From assembly GCF_023715685.1 (NCBI RefSeq), contig NZ_JAMBOQ010000009.1, forward strand, positions 1 through 64,000: a stretch of 64,000 nucleotides of DNA, read 5' to 3'. A model generated the notes under the pieces. That model did not search any database and was not told the origin of the DNA. It was given only the letters and a program-made list of their open reading frames with translations. The translations under genes and the position numbers were made by a program. Shown here piece after piece: positions 50,252-57,788 of this stretch. The stretch comes from Priestia aryabhattai. Lineage in GTDB: Bacteria; Bacillota; Bacilli; Bacillales; Bacillaceae_H. How positions within the stretch are numbered: the first letter of the stretch is position 1; each line of letters opens with the position of its first letter.

Positions 50252-51700
50252 CTAATCCACATAAGGAGCAAATCTCTCACTTTCCTCTTCAGCAGAAGAT
50301 TCTATATCTACCATATGAATCAAATCTAGTAAATTAAATCGACCATCGTGATGCCAGCCAGCTTCTGGAGACGTCATATTTCCTAATGCTGTAATACGTG
50401 TGAGTCCTATTTTTCCTAATAATTCTGCCCAATGAAAAAGTTCTTTCGGGCTTGTTGCTATACCAACCGTTTGTAGAAAAGACCGGTTAGGTGCAATAGA
50501 AGGAATAATATCTTCTATTCTTTCAAATGCAATCACTCTTATCATACGATTTAAACAGCTGGGACTAAAACTTATGTCATTCTCTTCATAAACAACTGTC
50601 CAATCATTTGCAGCATTCCCTAATACCTCTTTATAAGGGTTAGAATAAATATCCATCTCTTCTCTTTGGCGCCATGATGCTAATGATGCAGACTCTTCCA
50701 TTGAAAGACTACGGCGTGGAAACCTTTTTTCAAAGTTATCTAGTTCATGAGCCATATACCTTGCAAACTCTCTCGGAGAGATATTTCCCCCATTTTGTAC
50801 ATAAAAGAGATGGGGAGAATAACAACCTTGCTGATCATAACGAACCACATCTAGAGCTGCTTGACGTGCGGAATGCCAAGCTTTGTGAGAATCAAGGGAA
50901 GATTTAGAAACGACTCCAAAACTGATTTTATGTCCAAATGGCAAGAAACGAGTAGTAATGGGAATACGACTTTGAATAGATTGCAATGATTCATTCCCCC
51001 CATAACCAACTACAACGTCTGTTTGTTTAAATAGAGAACGTTCTCGCTCTTCGTTGCCGCCTTTCCACCAAACCACCGCAAAACAGTCTGATAAACGCGG
51101 TTCTATTTCCACTAATAATCTAGCAAACCAGCCAGCAAATAAAGGCTCAGCACTTGGGACTTTTCCGACATTTCCTGCTTTAACCAATAAACCAGAGATG
51201 AAACTCCATAATGGTAAGCCCGGGACATTTCCTGACCAAATATGAGTAATAAGATCCGGTCCAATTGCCTTTGAAAAACCCCCTTTTACTCGAGGTTGAA
51301 ATTCATCGAGTAAAGAAAGATTTCCTAAATCCTCAATAAGAAAACGTTGCAGTTCATGTTTTCGAAAGTTTTTTAAGTAAGAAGTAAGACCGAGTCGAAT
51401 TAGCTCCTCACTATAGCCGGTTACAATAGGTAAAAGCTTTTCCGCCTTTTGACGGCAAGATGTATTTCGATCAAGTAATCTATCAATGACTTGATCTATG
51501 ATCTTCACAAGCTCCATAACCGAGAAAGATTTTAACGTCTCAGCACTCGCCTTCTTGACTTTCTGGATAACCTTATCCATCTGTTCTTCTGTAAGAAGTG
51601 GAATTTCCACCTCTAATACTTCCTCTTTGTCTCTGAACAGCAAAACTTTTTTCTCAAATTCTTCTCCTATATCTGGGAGATACCCTGCAGTTTCTCTCAT
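50252..51700 (-). CDS. LuxC-like acyl-CoA/acyl-protein reductase
   Basis: A 482-residue NADPH-dependent reductase of the LuxC family, related to aldehyde dehydrogenases. LITHIWSGNVPGLPLWSFIS contains the LuxC substrate-loop pattern; the catalytic cysteine is in DQQGCYSPHLFY. It takes an acyl group from an activated donor and releases the aldehyde. ATG 51700 overlaps the LuxE-like stop as ATGA, so the 17-codon longer frame is not used. The TPP-controlled setting is unlike bacterial bioluminescence; luxAB are absent. Confidence 0.85.
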   Translation of the reverse strand: MRETAGYLPDIGEEFEKKVLLFRDKEEVLEVEIPLLTEEQMDKVIQKVKKASAETLKSFSVMELVKIIDQVIDRLLDRNTSCRQKAEKLLPIVTGYSEELIRLGLTSYLKNFRKHELQRFLIEDLGNLSLLDEFQPRVKGGFSKAIGPDLITHIWSGNVPGLPLWSFISGLLVKAGNVGKVPSAEPLFAGWFARLLVEIEPRLSDCFAVVWWKGGNEERERSLFKQTDVVVGYGGNESLQSIQSRIPITTRFLPFGHKISFGVVSKSSLDSHKAWHSARQAALDVVRYDQQGCYSPHLFYVQNGGNISPREFARYMAHELDNFEKRFPRRSLSMEESASLASWRQREEMDIYSNPYKEVLGNAANDWTVVYEENDISFSPSCLNRMIRVIAFERIEDIIPSIAPNRSFLQTVGIATSPKELFHWAELLGKIGLTRITALGNMTSPEAGWHHDGRFNLLDLIHMVDIESSAEEESERFAPYVD

Positions 51701-52785
51701 TTTGGAAATTCCTTTGTTGCCTTTAAAAATTCCTCTACAGCAATCGAGCATCCTTTGGCTTGAGTGCCTTCCACTCTTCCTAATAAAAGGAAACCACAGT
51801 CGACCTCAATTCCCACATCTTCTGTCAAAATTGTCGTTACCGAGTTAAAGTTTGCAAGATCACAATGTACAAGTACTCCACGCTCACCCTTGGATACCTC
51901 CTCGCCTGTTAATGGATTTATAACTCTTGTTCGTATCCAATGTGGTCCTGATTTAACAGATGGAACATTTGTATTTCCATTGTCGTAAAATTGTGTGCTT
52001 AATTCGGTAATTCCGTACATATTAATACACTCAGCACGATCTACTCCTAAAATGGAGGAGAGTAACTGATAGAACTCATCCAAATCCAATTCCTTTGATT
52101 GATTTTTAAATCCTCCTGTATCTAGGATTTTGCTTCCTTTTGGTAAAGAAAACGTTTTTCCCATGCCTTCCAGTTTTTCTAACATGTGTACGAAGCTAAA
52201 GCTTGCTCCTACAAGAGCATACGGCTCCCCAGTTTCTTCAGAGTGACTTAATTCTTCTAGCAAACGATCCATGTCAACTCCGTTATCATTTATTAGATAG
52301 TGACTATCTTCAGTACCAAACTCCTTCATTCCTAAAGCTAAATAGTGAGCTAATGAAGAGTTCGGCAGTTCTTTTGCTGTGGGAAAGAGAACTCCCATAC
52401 GTATTTTCTCTGTGTCCTTCATAAACCTTTGTTTAAAATTTAAAGTCATTGATCGATTATATATATGTAAAATCGGGTGATAATGCTTACCCTTAATTCC
52501 TTTCGTAGTACCACTTGTCATAAAAACAGCTGCTGCTTCATTAGGATCAGCACAACTCAATGTAACTTCTTTAAAAGCGTTAATGGGAACTGCCGGAATA
52601 TCCCTCCATGTTTTGACCATTCTTGGCGTTTTCCCTTTTTGCATACAAAACGTCCGATATGGAAGATTATGTTGATATTGATATGAGAATATTTGTAAGG
52701 CTTGTTCATTGAAATCATCTTCTGAAGAAAGTTGATTTTGTATAAATTGAAGCGTACTTTCAATAATTTCTTGTTGCTGTTTCAT
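51697..52785 (-). CDS. LuxE-like acyl-protein synthetase
   Basis: A 362-residue AMP-forming enzyme of the LuxE family. The adenylate motif is AAVFMTSGTTKGIKGKHYHP (residues ~85-104), with later MYGITELSTQFYDNG and VLVHCDLANFNSVTTILTED. LuxE activates a carboxylic acid with ATP and passes it to the reductase. It is the first gene of the riboswitch operon and is coupled to the LuxC-like gene. The carboxylic acid is unknown; a thiamine-related acid is inferred. Confidence 0.85.
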   Translation of the reverse strand: MKQQQEIIESTLQFIQNQLSSEDDFNEQALQIFSYQYQHNLPYRTFCMQKGKTPRMVKTWRDIPAVPINAFKEVTLSCADPNEAAAVFMTSGTTKGIKGKHYHPILHIYNRSMTLNFKQRFMKDTEKIRMGVLFPTAKELPNSSLAHYLALGMKEFGTEDSHYLINDNGVDMDRLLEELSHSEETGEPYALVGASFSFVHMLEKLEGMGKTFSLPKGSKILDTGGFKNQSKELDLDEFYQLLSSILGVDRAECINMYGITELSTQFYDNGNTNVPSVKSGPHWIRTRVINPLTGEEVSKGERGVLVHCDLANFNSVTTILTEDVGIEVDCGFLLLGRVEGTQAKGCSIAVEEFLKATKEFPK

Positions 52786-52811
52786 CTGCTTCCAACCCTT
52801 TCCTAAAAAAA

Positions 52812-52843
52812 TAAAAAAGCACTCTACATAAGTAAAGTGCTTA
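52812..52843 (-). terminator. Attenuator after the TPP riboswitch
   Basis: Reverse strand: AAGCACTTTACT pairs with GTAGAGTGCTT, followed by TTTTTATTTTTTT, 20 bases before the LuxE-like start. It is the expected intrinsic terminator that forms when TPP is bound. Confidence 0.85.
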
Positions 52844-52860
52844 GACTATCGCTATTATCA

Positions 52861-52948
52861 CTTTCCCTACGCTGGCATGATCCAACAGGTTCAACGGTCT
52901 ACGACAGATTAGTCGTACTCTCAGCCTGATTCCACAGACTCCCGATAA
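52861..52948 (-). ncRNA. TPP (THI-box) riboswitch
   Basis: Read on the reverse strand: GGGAGTC at the 5' side, the conserved GGCTGAGAGTACG of the pyrimidine-sensing arm, then ACCGTTGAACCTG, GGATCATGCCAGCG and TAGGGAA of the pyrophosphate arm. These are the invariant blocks of the thiamine pyrophosphate riboswitch. It controls the LuxE/LuxC/importer/SDR operon, turning it off when TPP is plentiful. Confidence 0.95.
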
Positions 52949-52959
52949 AATCTATTTTT

Positions 52960-53333
52960 CATTCAAAGTTTACTCCTTCTTTCAAAAGAATGCAATTGTA
53001 TTATTAACCAACCCTTAAATATGAATAAAAATTATTTGTAATGTATTTTTCATTCAAACAGGGAGTTCTTAATAAATTAGAACATTTTACAGTTATACCT
53101 ACAAGTTAATATGATTATGAAGAAATGACTGATATAATACTGGCACCTATTAATAGTAAAGAAATTGCTTAATAATCTACCTTAATACCTATTGTTTCAC
53201 AAAAAAGGACTATCTCTTTAAACTGAGAATAGATGTCCTTTTCTGGTTTATACTATATACTCTACACATTTTTGGTTTACACAATTCCCCTTTCATAAAG
53301 CTGCTATGTTGATTGTATAGAATTTGCAAAGTT
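52960..53333. other. Gene-free stretch
   Basis: Upstream region of the TPP operon. On the reverse strand TTGCAT and TAAACT, 17 bases apart (about 52968-52996), could be its promoter. A hairpin of AAAAAGGAC and GTCCTTTTC lies near 53204-53240. No gene seen. Confidence 0.4.
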
Positions 53334-53361
53334 AGTTGACATAAACGTTATTATATTTAGT
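53334..53361 (-). other. dif-like XerCD site 22 (degenerate)
   Basis: Reverse strand: XerC-type arm ACTAAATATAA, centre TAACGT, XerD-type arm TTATGTCAACT. It lies upstream of the TPP operon and could be its right boundary. Confidence 0.45.
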
Positions 53362-53397
53362 TTCATTTCCCTAAAGACTATTTTTATGAGGACTAGC

Positions 53398-53547
53398 ATA
53401 TGTATAAAAAGTGCGCTTTTTATACATTTTTTCTTTACCCACACCTGAAGAGGATACCGTCATATCAAGGGTGTATAAAAAGCTGCATATTGGAGAGAAA
53501 CCAACTCTTTAAGAATCCTTCTACGCCAAGGGTTCTCTTTTTGTATG
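53398..53547 (+). repeat. Module-end repeat block, copy 4
   Basis: Perfect palindrome ATGTATAAAAAG / CTTTTTATACAT (53400-53427), then GTGTATAAAAAGCTGCATA (53470-53488), then a CCAAGGGTTC arm, ending at dif-like site 23. It is the clearest copy of the block. Confidence 0.65.
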
Positions 53548-53575
53548 TGTTCCGGAAACTTTAATTATGTTAACT
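53548..53575 (+). other. dif-like XerCD site 23
   Basis: XerC-type arm TGTTCCGGAAA, centre CTTTAA, XerD-type arm TTATGTTAACT, then AAAAGTGGATATGATATC. Confidence 0.75.
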
Positions 53576-53607
53576 AAAAGTGGATATGATATCTACTTTT
53601 AGTTAAC
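53570..53607. repeat. Inverted repeat overlapping the XerD arm
   Basis: GTTAACTAAAAGT pairs with ACTTTTAGTTAAC. The right half repeats the XerD arm end in reverse and may be a terminator of the cupin gene or an accessory site. Confidence 0.5.
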
Positions 53608-53621
53608 AAGTTGATTTAAAA

Positions 53622-53966
53622 TTAAACTGGTATTCTATCTTCTTTGGTTGTTGGTTGAGAAATAACAAGAAATTCAACGTCTTCATTAGATCGGTTCATC
53701 ATTTGATGAGGGACATGAGGAGGAACTTCTACACCTTCAAGGGGTGCTATATTTTCTAATTTCCCATCTATCTCTAGAGTAGCAGTGCCGATTAATACAA
53801 AGAAAAATTGCCGGGATTTTGTATGATAATGACGTACTTCAGAGGTATTAGGTGGCATACGTTCGTGAATAACACTTAAATCATTTTGATTTACTAAACG
53901 CCATCCATCACATTTGTCTCCCCATATATAATGTTCTGCACCTTTTTTACTAATTTTCATTTTCAT
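53622..53966 (-). CDS. Cupin-domain protein
   Basis: A 114-residue cupin: LSVIHERMPPNTSEVRHYHT then KSRQFFFVLIGTATLEIDGK is motif 1 (HYH metal histidines) and VEVPPHVPHQMMNRSNEDVE is motif 2 (HVPH). It is probably a metal-dependent small-molecule enzyme or binding protein. The start follows AAAGGATATTG. It is the only gene between dif-like sites 23 and 24. Confidence 0.88.
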   Translation of the reverse strand: MKMKISKKGAEHYIWGDKCDGWRLVNQNDLSVIHERMPPNTSEVRHYHTKSRQFFFVLIGTATLEIDGKLENIAPLEGVEVPPHVPHQMMNRSNEDVEFLVISQPTTKEDRIPV

Positions 53967-54050
53967 CAATATCCTTTCACTATTGTCAGATAATTATGTA
54001 AAATTCAATAGTACAACTATAACTTTCAATAAGTATTTTTACAATATATC

Positions 54051-54078
54051 CCTTCAGATAAAAGGCTTTATGTAAACT
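54051..54078 (+). other. dif-like XerCD site 24
   Basis: XerC-type arm CCTTCAGATAA, centre AAGGCT, XerD-type arm TTATGTAAACT, then AGGCTTGTATATCCTATAC. Confidence 0.75.
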
Positions 54079-54109
54079 AGGCTTGTATATCCTATACATA
54101 CTCTAAATA

Positions 54110-54240
54110 TATGACATAACGTATAAAAAGATTAATTACTTTTTATACGTACAATAAGGTTTATTTCAGAAGATAAAAAGACGGTTTTTCATTAGTTTTC
54201 CTATCGTCTAAAAAGGTGTACCTTTTTGGATCTGGAGTTA
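54110..54240 (+). repeat. R3 inverted repeat, right copy
   Basis: Begins ACATAACGTATAAAAAGATT, includes the palindrome with CTTTTTATACG and a TACAATAAGGTTTATTT tract. Matches 36822-36950 in reverse. Confidence 0.65.
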
Positions 54241-54271
54241 GTATAGTTTCATGGACACCATTTAATTAAGT

Positions 54272-54430
54272 CCTTACAATGATGAGTTTAAGAAAAACAT
54301 TGTGGATTTATATCATGTGGGAAACTCGGTTAAAGATTTAAGCAGCGAATATGGTGTATCAGAAGTAACAATTTATAAATGGGTAAAGGTATTTACGCCT
54401 ATCAGTTCAGAAGAAGGCTCTCTTTGTTGA
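54272..54430 (+). pseudogene. IS3-type OrfA fragment
   Basis: The frame YNDEFKKNIVDLYHVGNSVK, DLSSEYGVSEVTIYKWVKVF then ends quickly. This is the helix-turn-helix of an IS3 OrfA; the rest of the element is absent. Confidence 0.7.
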
Positions 54431-54551
54431 GAGCAATAGTATAAAAAACAAACCGTAATTAAAAGGTTTGTCTCTTTAAGGCTATTAGTTGTTAATGCAC
54501 TGCAACGAAGCCGTATATTAGTGCAAATAGGAAAACAAATGTAAAAACAGC

Positions 54552-55046
54552 CTATCTTTTTCTTAAAATTAGTCGCCATTTATTATGGAATTTCTCAAAT
54601 TGAATACTATAATTTTCTTTTTCATAAATAAAAATATTCCCAGGTTCTGTTGGTTTACCCATTATCTCCAAAATTTCATCTTTTGAATAATCAAGTTCAA
54701 CTTGAATTGTATAAATTTCGTTCATTTCATCTTCGTCGATAATGAAATTTTGATTTTCAATTGTATATCTATATGTTTGAATGTCTTCATTGTCAAAATG
54801 TTCGTTTGGTTTGCCCCAAATTCTTTCTACATCACTCATTTTAGTATCATTATCAAGCCTTAAAGGTGTTCCTTTTATGATTCCTTTTTCTAAGTCTTTA
54901 ATAGTTTCAGCATCTAAATTAAATACCCTATGCCTTAAAATATCTTCTACCTTATTTTTCTCTTTTGGTACTTGCGTACTGCAACCAGATATAAAGAGTA
55001 AAACAGCAATCAATGTCATTAATAAATTCACTATTTTCAAATTCAT
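54552..55046 (-). CDS. Predicted lipoprotein
   Basis: A 164-residue exported lipoprotein: signal MNLKIVNLLMTLIAVLLFIS with the lipobox FISGC. The mature part (LRLDNDTKMSDVERIWGKPN, YTIENQNFIIDEDEMNEIYT, LDYSKDEILEIMGKPTEPGN) has two SmpA/DUF4309-like repeats with the G-K-P turn. It is probably a membrane-surface protein of unknown role. The ATG follows AAAGGATGTG. Confidence 0.75.
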   Translation of the reverse strand: MNLKIVNLLMTLIAVLLFISGCSTQVPKEKNKVEDILRHRVFNLDAETIKDLEKGIIKGTPLRLDNDTKMSDVERIWGKPNEHFDNEDIQTYRYTIENQNFIIDEDEMNEIYTIQVELDYSKDEILEIMGKPTEPGNIFIYEKENYSIQFEKFHNKWRLILRKR

Positions 55047-55202
55047 CACATCCTTTCAGGGTGCTTTTTGGATTAAAGTATATTTAACAGAGCTAAAGGA
55101 ACTCATCAAAACCCTTTAGCCCAAAGCGTTCCCTTTTTGATGAAGTTCCGAAAAAAACATTATTTTAGGCAGAAAAATTTCTCCTTTATTTAAACAAAAT
55201 AA

Positions 55203-55517
55203 TTACTCCAGTTTTTCATCTTCCTGCTTTTCCATCATTTTTCGATGACTGCTTATAAAAGAAGGGATTTTTCTAAAGTAATGTTTTTTCACTTCATGAA
55301 AAGGTATCCATATGTCCTTGGCTACAATAACATCATAAACTTCGTCTAAAATTTGATCTCGTTTCCTGGGGTGTAATTTGACGTGAGGGTAGTTGATCGC
55401 ACTAATATAGCGTTGTCCTAATTCGTTAGTTATCCATTCTTTCTGCTTTTGCTTTAATGCTGAAAACTTTTTATTTGTTTGAATTAAGCGTCCATTTTGA
55501 TAAACATGATTTTTCAT
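55203..55517 (-). CDS. Hypothetical basic protein
   Basis: A 104-residue protein: MKNHVYQNGRLIQTNKKFSA, LKQKQKEWITNELGQRYISA, ILDEVYDVIVAKDIWIPFHE, VKKHYFRKIPSFISSHRKMM. Basic and aromatic, with no recognised domain; could bind nucleic acid. The ATG follows AAGGGGGG. Confidence 0.6.
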   Translation of the reverse strand: MKNHVYQNGRLIQTNKKFSALKQKQKEWITNELGQRYISAINYPHVKLHPRKRDQILDEVYDVIVAKDIWIPFHEVKKHYFRKIPSFISSHRKMMEKQEDEKLE

Positions 55518-55573
55518 ATAATTTCCCCCCTTTTCTCCGTAATCTCATATAAAATTGTTGAACCTTCATTTAC

Positions 55574-55792
55574 CTAGTAGGCTTTTTTCTTAAATTGTTC
55601 CTTCACATAGTTGCAATTTCGTGTATGTTCACGGGAAAAGAAATGGTCGTATTTATAATAAACTCTGACTTCACAAGAAGGACAGATAAAAAAGCCCATT
55701 TTTAGTTTATCTTGATTTACCTCATGCGCATAAAACTCCCCTGTAGCTTTAAACATTAACACATGTTTAGCTTTTTCGATTTTCGCTCGCAT
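55574..55792 (-). CDS. Small zinc-binding protein, copy 2
   Basis: A 72-residue relative of the 36221 protein: MRAKIEKAKHVLMFKATGEF, FFICPSCEVRVYYKYDHFFS, REHTRNCNYVKEQFKKKAY. Same CPSC...HFFSREH...C zinc pattern. ATG 55792 follows GAGGGAGG. It is downstream of the L,D-transpeptidase gene. Confidence 0.7.
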   Translation of the reverse strand: MRAKIEKAKHVLMFKATGEFYAHEVNQDKLKMGFFICPSCEVRVYYKYDHFFSREHTRNCNYVKEQFKKKAY

Positions 55793-55864
55793 AATTATAT
55801 CCTCCCTCACCATATTTTTCATATATTTCTATGATAAGGGCTATATGGCAAGAAGACAAAGAAA

Positions 55865-55895
55865 AAACAGCATCCCGTGATAACGGAATGCTGTT
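55865..55895. terminator. Terminator of the transpeptidase gene
   Basis: AAACAGCATCCCG pairs with CGGAATGCTGTTT on the 3' side of the gene at 55902. Confidence 0.65.
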
Positions 55896-55901
55896 TAGAT
55901 A

Positions 55902-56462
55902 TTAGTTGTTTTTTAACTTGTAGCCTTTGAAATAATACCCATAAACTTTAGTTAGATCAACAAAGCTCTTATAGGAATAAGTAATTGCAACCGGTGTGCC
56001 TACTTGAACTTTATTATAAAGCTTCTCAATATTTGCATTATACATTCTCACGCAACCTTGACTCACGTATTTTCCAATACTACTTTCATTGTTGTTGCCA
56101 TGAATACCGTATGTATCGCCATACGTACCGTTAGCATTTAATCCTAACCAACGTTTTCCTAAGGGATTGCAAGGATCGCCCCCAGGAATATGTCCTGTAT
56201 AGTAAGGGCGGTTTTTAATCTTGTTTACCACTTTAAAAAATCCAACAGGTGTTTTCTCCCACGTTTTTCCCGTTGCTACTGGATCAACGATTTCAATATA
56301 GCCATTATGAAAATAAGCAAACTTGTTGTAGTACTTGTTAATAATAATCAAATCTTGATTCGCAGCTTTACTTGCTGCTTCTGTTTTCCCTTGATTTACT
56401 CCACATAATGCGACCATTAGTAATGTAAGAATGGTCATTGATTTCATAAAAATGTTCTTCAT
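55902..56462 (-). CDS. Secreted L,D-transpeptidase (YkuD family)
   Basis: A 186-residue exported enzyme. The signal peptide spans MKSMTILTLLMVALCGVNQG to about TEAAS. The YkuD domain carries the active-site motif YGIHGNNNESSIGKYVSQGC then VRM (catalytic Cys after His). It makes 3-3 cross-links or remodels peptidoglycan, often in spores. ATG 56462 follows GAGGAGAG; the frame upstream has no site. A ruined copy lies at 36577. Confidence 0.9.
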   Translation of the reverse strand: MKNIFMKSMTILTLLMVALCGVNQGKTEAASKAANQDLIIINKYYNKFAYFHNGYIEIVDPVATGKTWEKTPVGFFKVVNKIKNRPYYTGHIPGGDPCNPLGKRWLGLNANGTYGDTYGIHGNNNESSIGKYVSQGCVRMYNANIEKLYNKVQVGTPVAITYSYKSFVDLTKVYGYYFKGYKLKNN

Positions 56463-56498
56463 AAGAACTCTCCTCTTTTTTATATTTTTATAAGAAAC

Positions 56499-56531
56499 GA
56501 AAAAAGCACCTTCCAAATGGAAAGATGCTTT
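56499..56531. terminator. Hairpin upstream of the transpeptidase
   Basis: AAAAAAGCACCTTCC pairs with GGAAAGATGCTTTT. It ends the small gene at 56598 on the reverse strand or lies in the leader. Confidence 0.55.
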
Positions 56532-56597
56532 TCTCAACGATTATTTAATAAATAAAGAGACCAACTTTGCTTTACAACAAGTTAACCTCTTTTTATT

Positions 56598-56726
56598 TTA
56601 TCTTTGTTTTCTGTCCCTTAAAAGACGGTTATTCTGAGAAATAAGAACACTACTGAAAACAGTGGTAGCAACTATACCCATAATAGAGAAGAACAGTAGT
56701 ACCACAAAATTATTATTTGAACGCAT
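56598..56726 (-). CDS. 42-residue membrane peptide
   Basis: MRSNNNFVVLLFFSIMGIVA then TTVFSSVLISQNNRLLRDRK. One membrane segment with a basic tail. The start has a strong GGAGG ribosome site. Function unknown. Confidence 0.6.
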   Translation of the reverse strand: MRSNNNFVVLLFFSIMGIVATTVFSSVLISQNNRLLRDRKQR

Positions 56727-57122
56727 AGACGACCTCCATTATTTGTGAATTATCAATATTATTTGAAATCCACCTGTTTTTATTCTCTATTAGGCACTAT
56801 TTCAGTTCTATTAATTGCAGAGAAACGCTCTCTGACGAAATGAACGTTTATTTTGTGTACAACTACAACTACTCATTCGATGCAAATTTCAGCGTCTTAA
56901 AATACACATAAAAAAGAACCCCACTCAATCAGTTAGAAGGAAGATTGAAGTAGGGTAAGTGTGATTGAATCTCTTTGGAGAGAAAACAATACCATTACAC
57001 TGTTATTATGTGATGAATCTAATGAGTTATACATAAAAAAATATCCCTTCACCAATCAGTTAAGACTAGTGTATGAACTCATAACATCGGCTCCTTTTGA
57101 GAGTAAGAAAAAACAGACCCTA
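56727..57122. other. Gene-free stretch with hairpins
   Basis: Two loose hairpins (around 56915-56960 with ACCCCACT and AGTAGGGT; around 57035-57110). No gene or named RNA recognised. Confidence 0.4.
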
Positions 57123-57788
57123 TTATAATGAAGGTCTGCTTTTACTTACTTCCTTATTAATTTTCTCCGTATGACAACAAGAAGGGAAAGAAGAACAACC
57201 AAAAAAGCGAGTACCATTCCCATCTCGTACGACTAGATCCTGCCCACATTTCGGACACTTACGAGGTTCTGGTGTGATATTTTCAAAGATTTCCCGTGCC
57301 TTAAAAACTGGATTTACCTCGTTAATAAATTTTTGAAGATCCGCCCGATCCACTAAAGTTACATCACATGCAGCTGCAAGCTCTTTTGCTTGTTTCGTGA
57401 AATAACTATTGGTCACGACCCAAGCTTGATTGGCCTTATAATACACTTTTGCTGCGTACGCTTCTTGTACTGCTGAAAGGCTGACCCTATTTTTAGCGCT
57501 ATACCGTTTGGCTTGAATCACAACCTTTTCTTTACCTTTCATCACTAGATCAGCCCCAAAATCACCTGATTTTGGCGTTATCTGTGGTTTGTATCCTAGT
57601 TGTTGAAAAAGTGCTCGCAAATATACCTCAAATTGATACCCATCCATCTTATCAATATAAGGCATACCTGATTGGGCTAACTCTTTCATATACCTTCGTT
57701 CACGAATCACACGGTAAGCAAATGTAGAAAGTTTAAATAAAATCATAATAAGAAAAAGATAAAACACACTTTGAAACACCTTATCCAT
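57123..57788 (-). CDS. Membrane-anchored Mrr-type endonuclease with zinc ribbon
   Basis: A 221-residue protein. One N-terminal membrane segment (VFYLFLIMILFKLSTFAYRV), then an Mrr-like PD-(D/E)xK domain (YQFEVYLRALFQQLGYKPQI, SGDFGADLVMKGKEKVVIQA, KRY; catalytic D...Q-x-K) and a topoisomerase-type zinc ribbon (CPKCGQDLVVRDGNGTRFFG then CSSFPSCCHTEKI). It may restrict foreign or modified DNA. It overlaps the Toprim gene by eight bases. Confidence 0.85.
   Translation of the reverse strand: MDKVFQSVFYLFLIMILFKLSTFAYRVIRERRYMKELAQSGMPYIDKMDGYQFEVYLRALFQQLGYKPQITPKSGDFGADLVMKGKEKVVIQAKRYSAKNRVSLSAVQEAYAAKVYYKANQAWVVTNSYFTKQAKELAAACDVTLVDRADLQKFINEVNPVFKAREIFENITPEPRKCPKCGQDLVVRDGNGTRFFGCSSFPSCCHTEKINKEVSKSRPSL

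Noticed and set aside
50252..52785. Bioluminescence (lux) operon
   Set aside because: LuxC-like and LuxE-like genes are present, but luxA, luxB and luxD are absent and a TPP riboswitch controls the operon.
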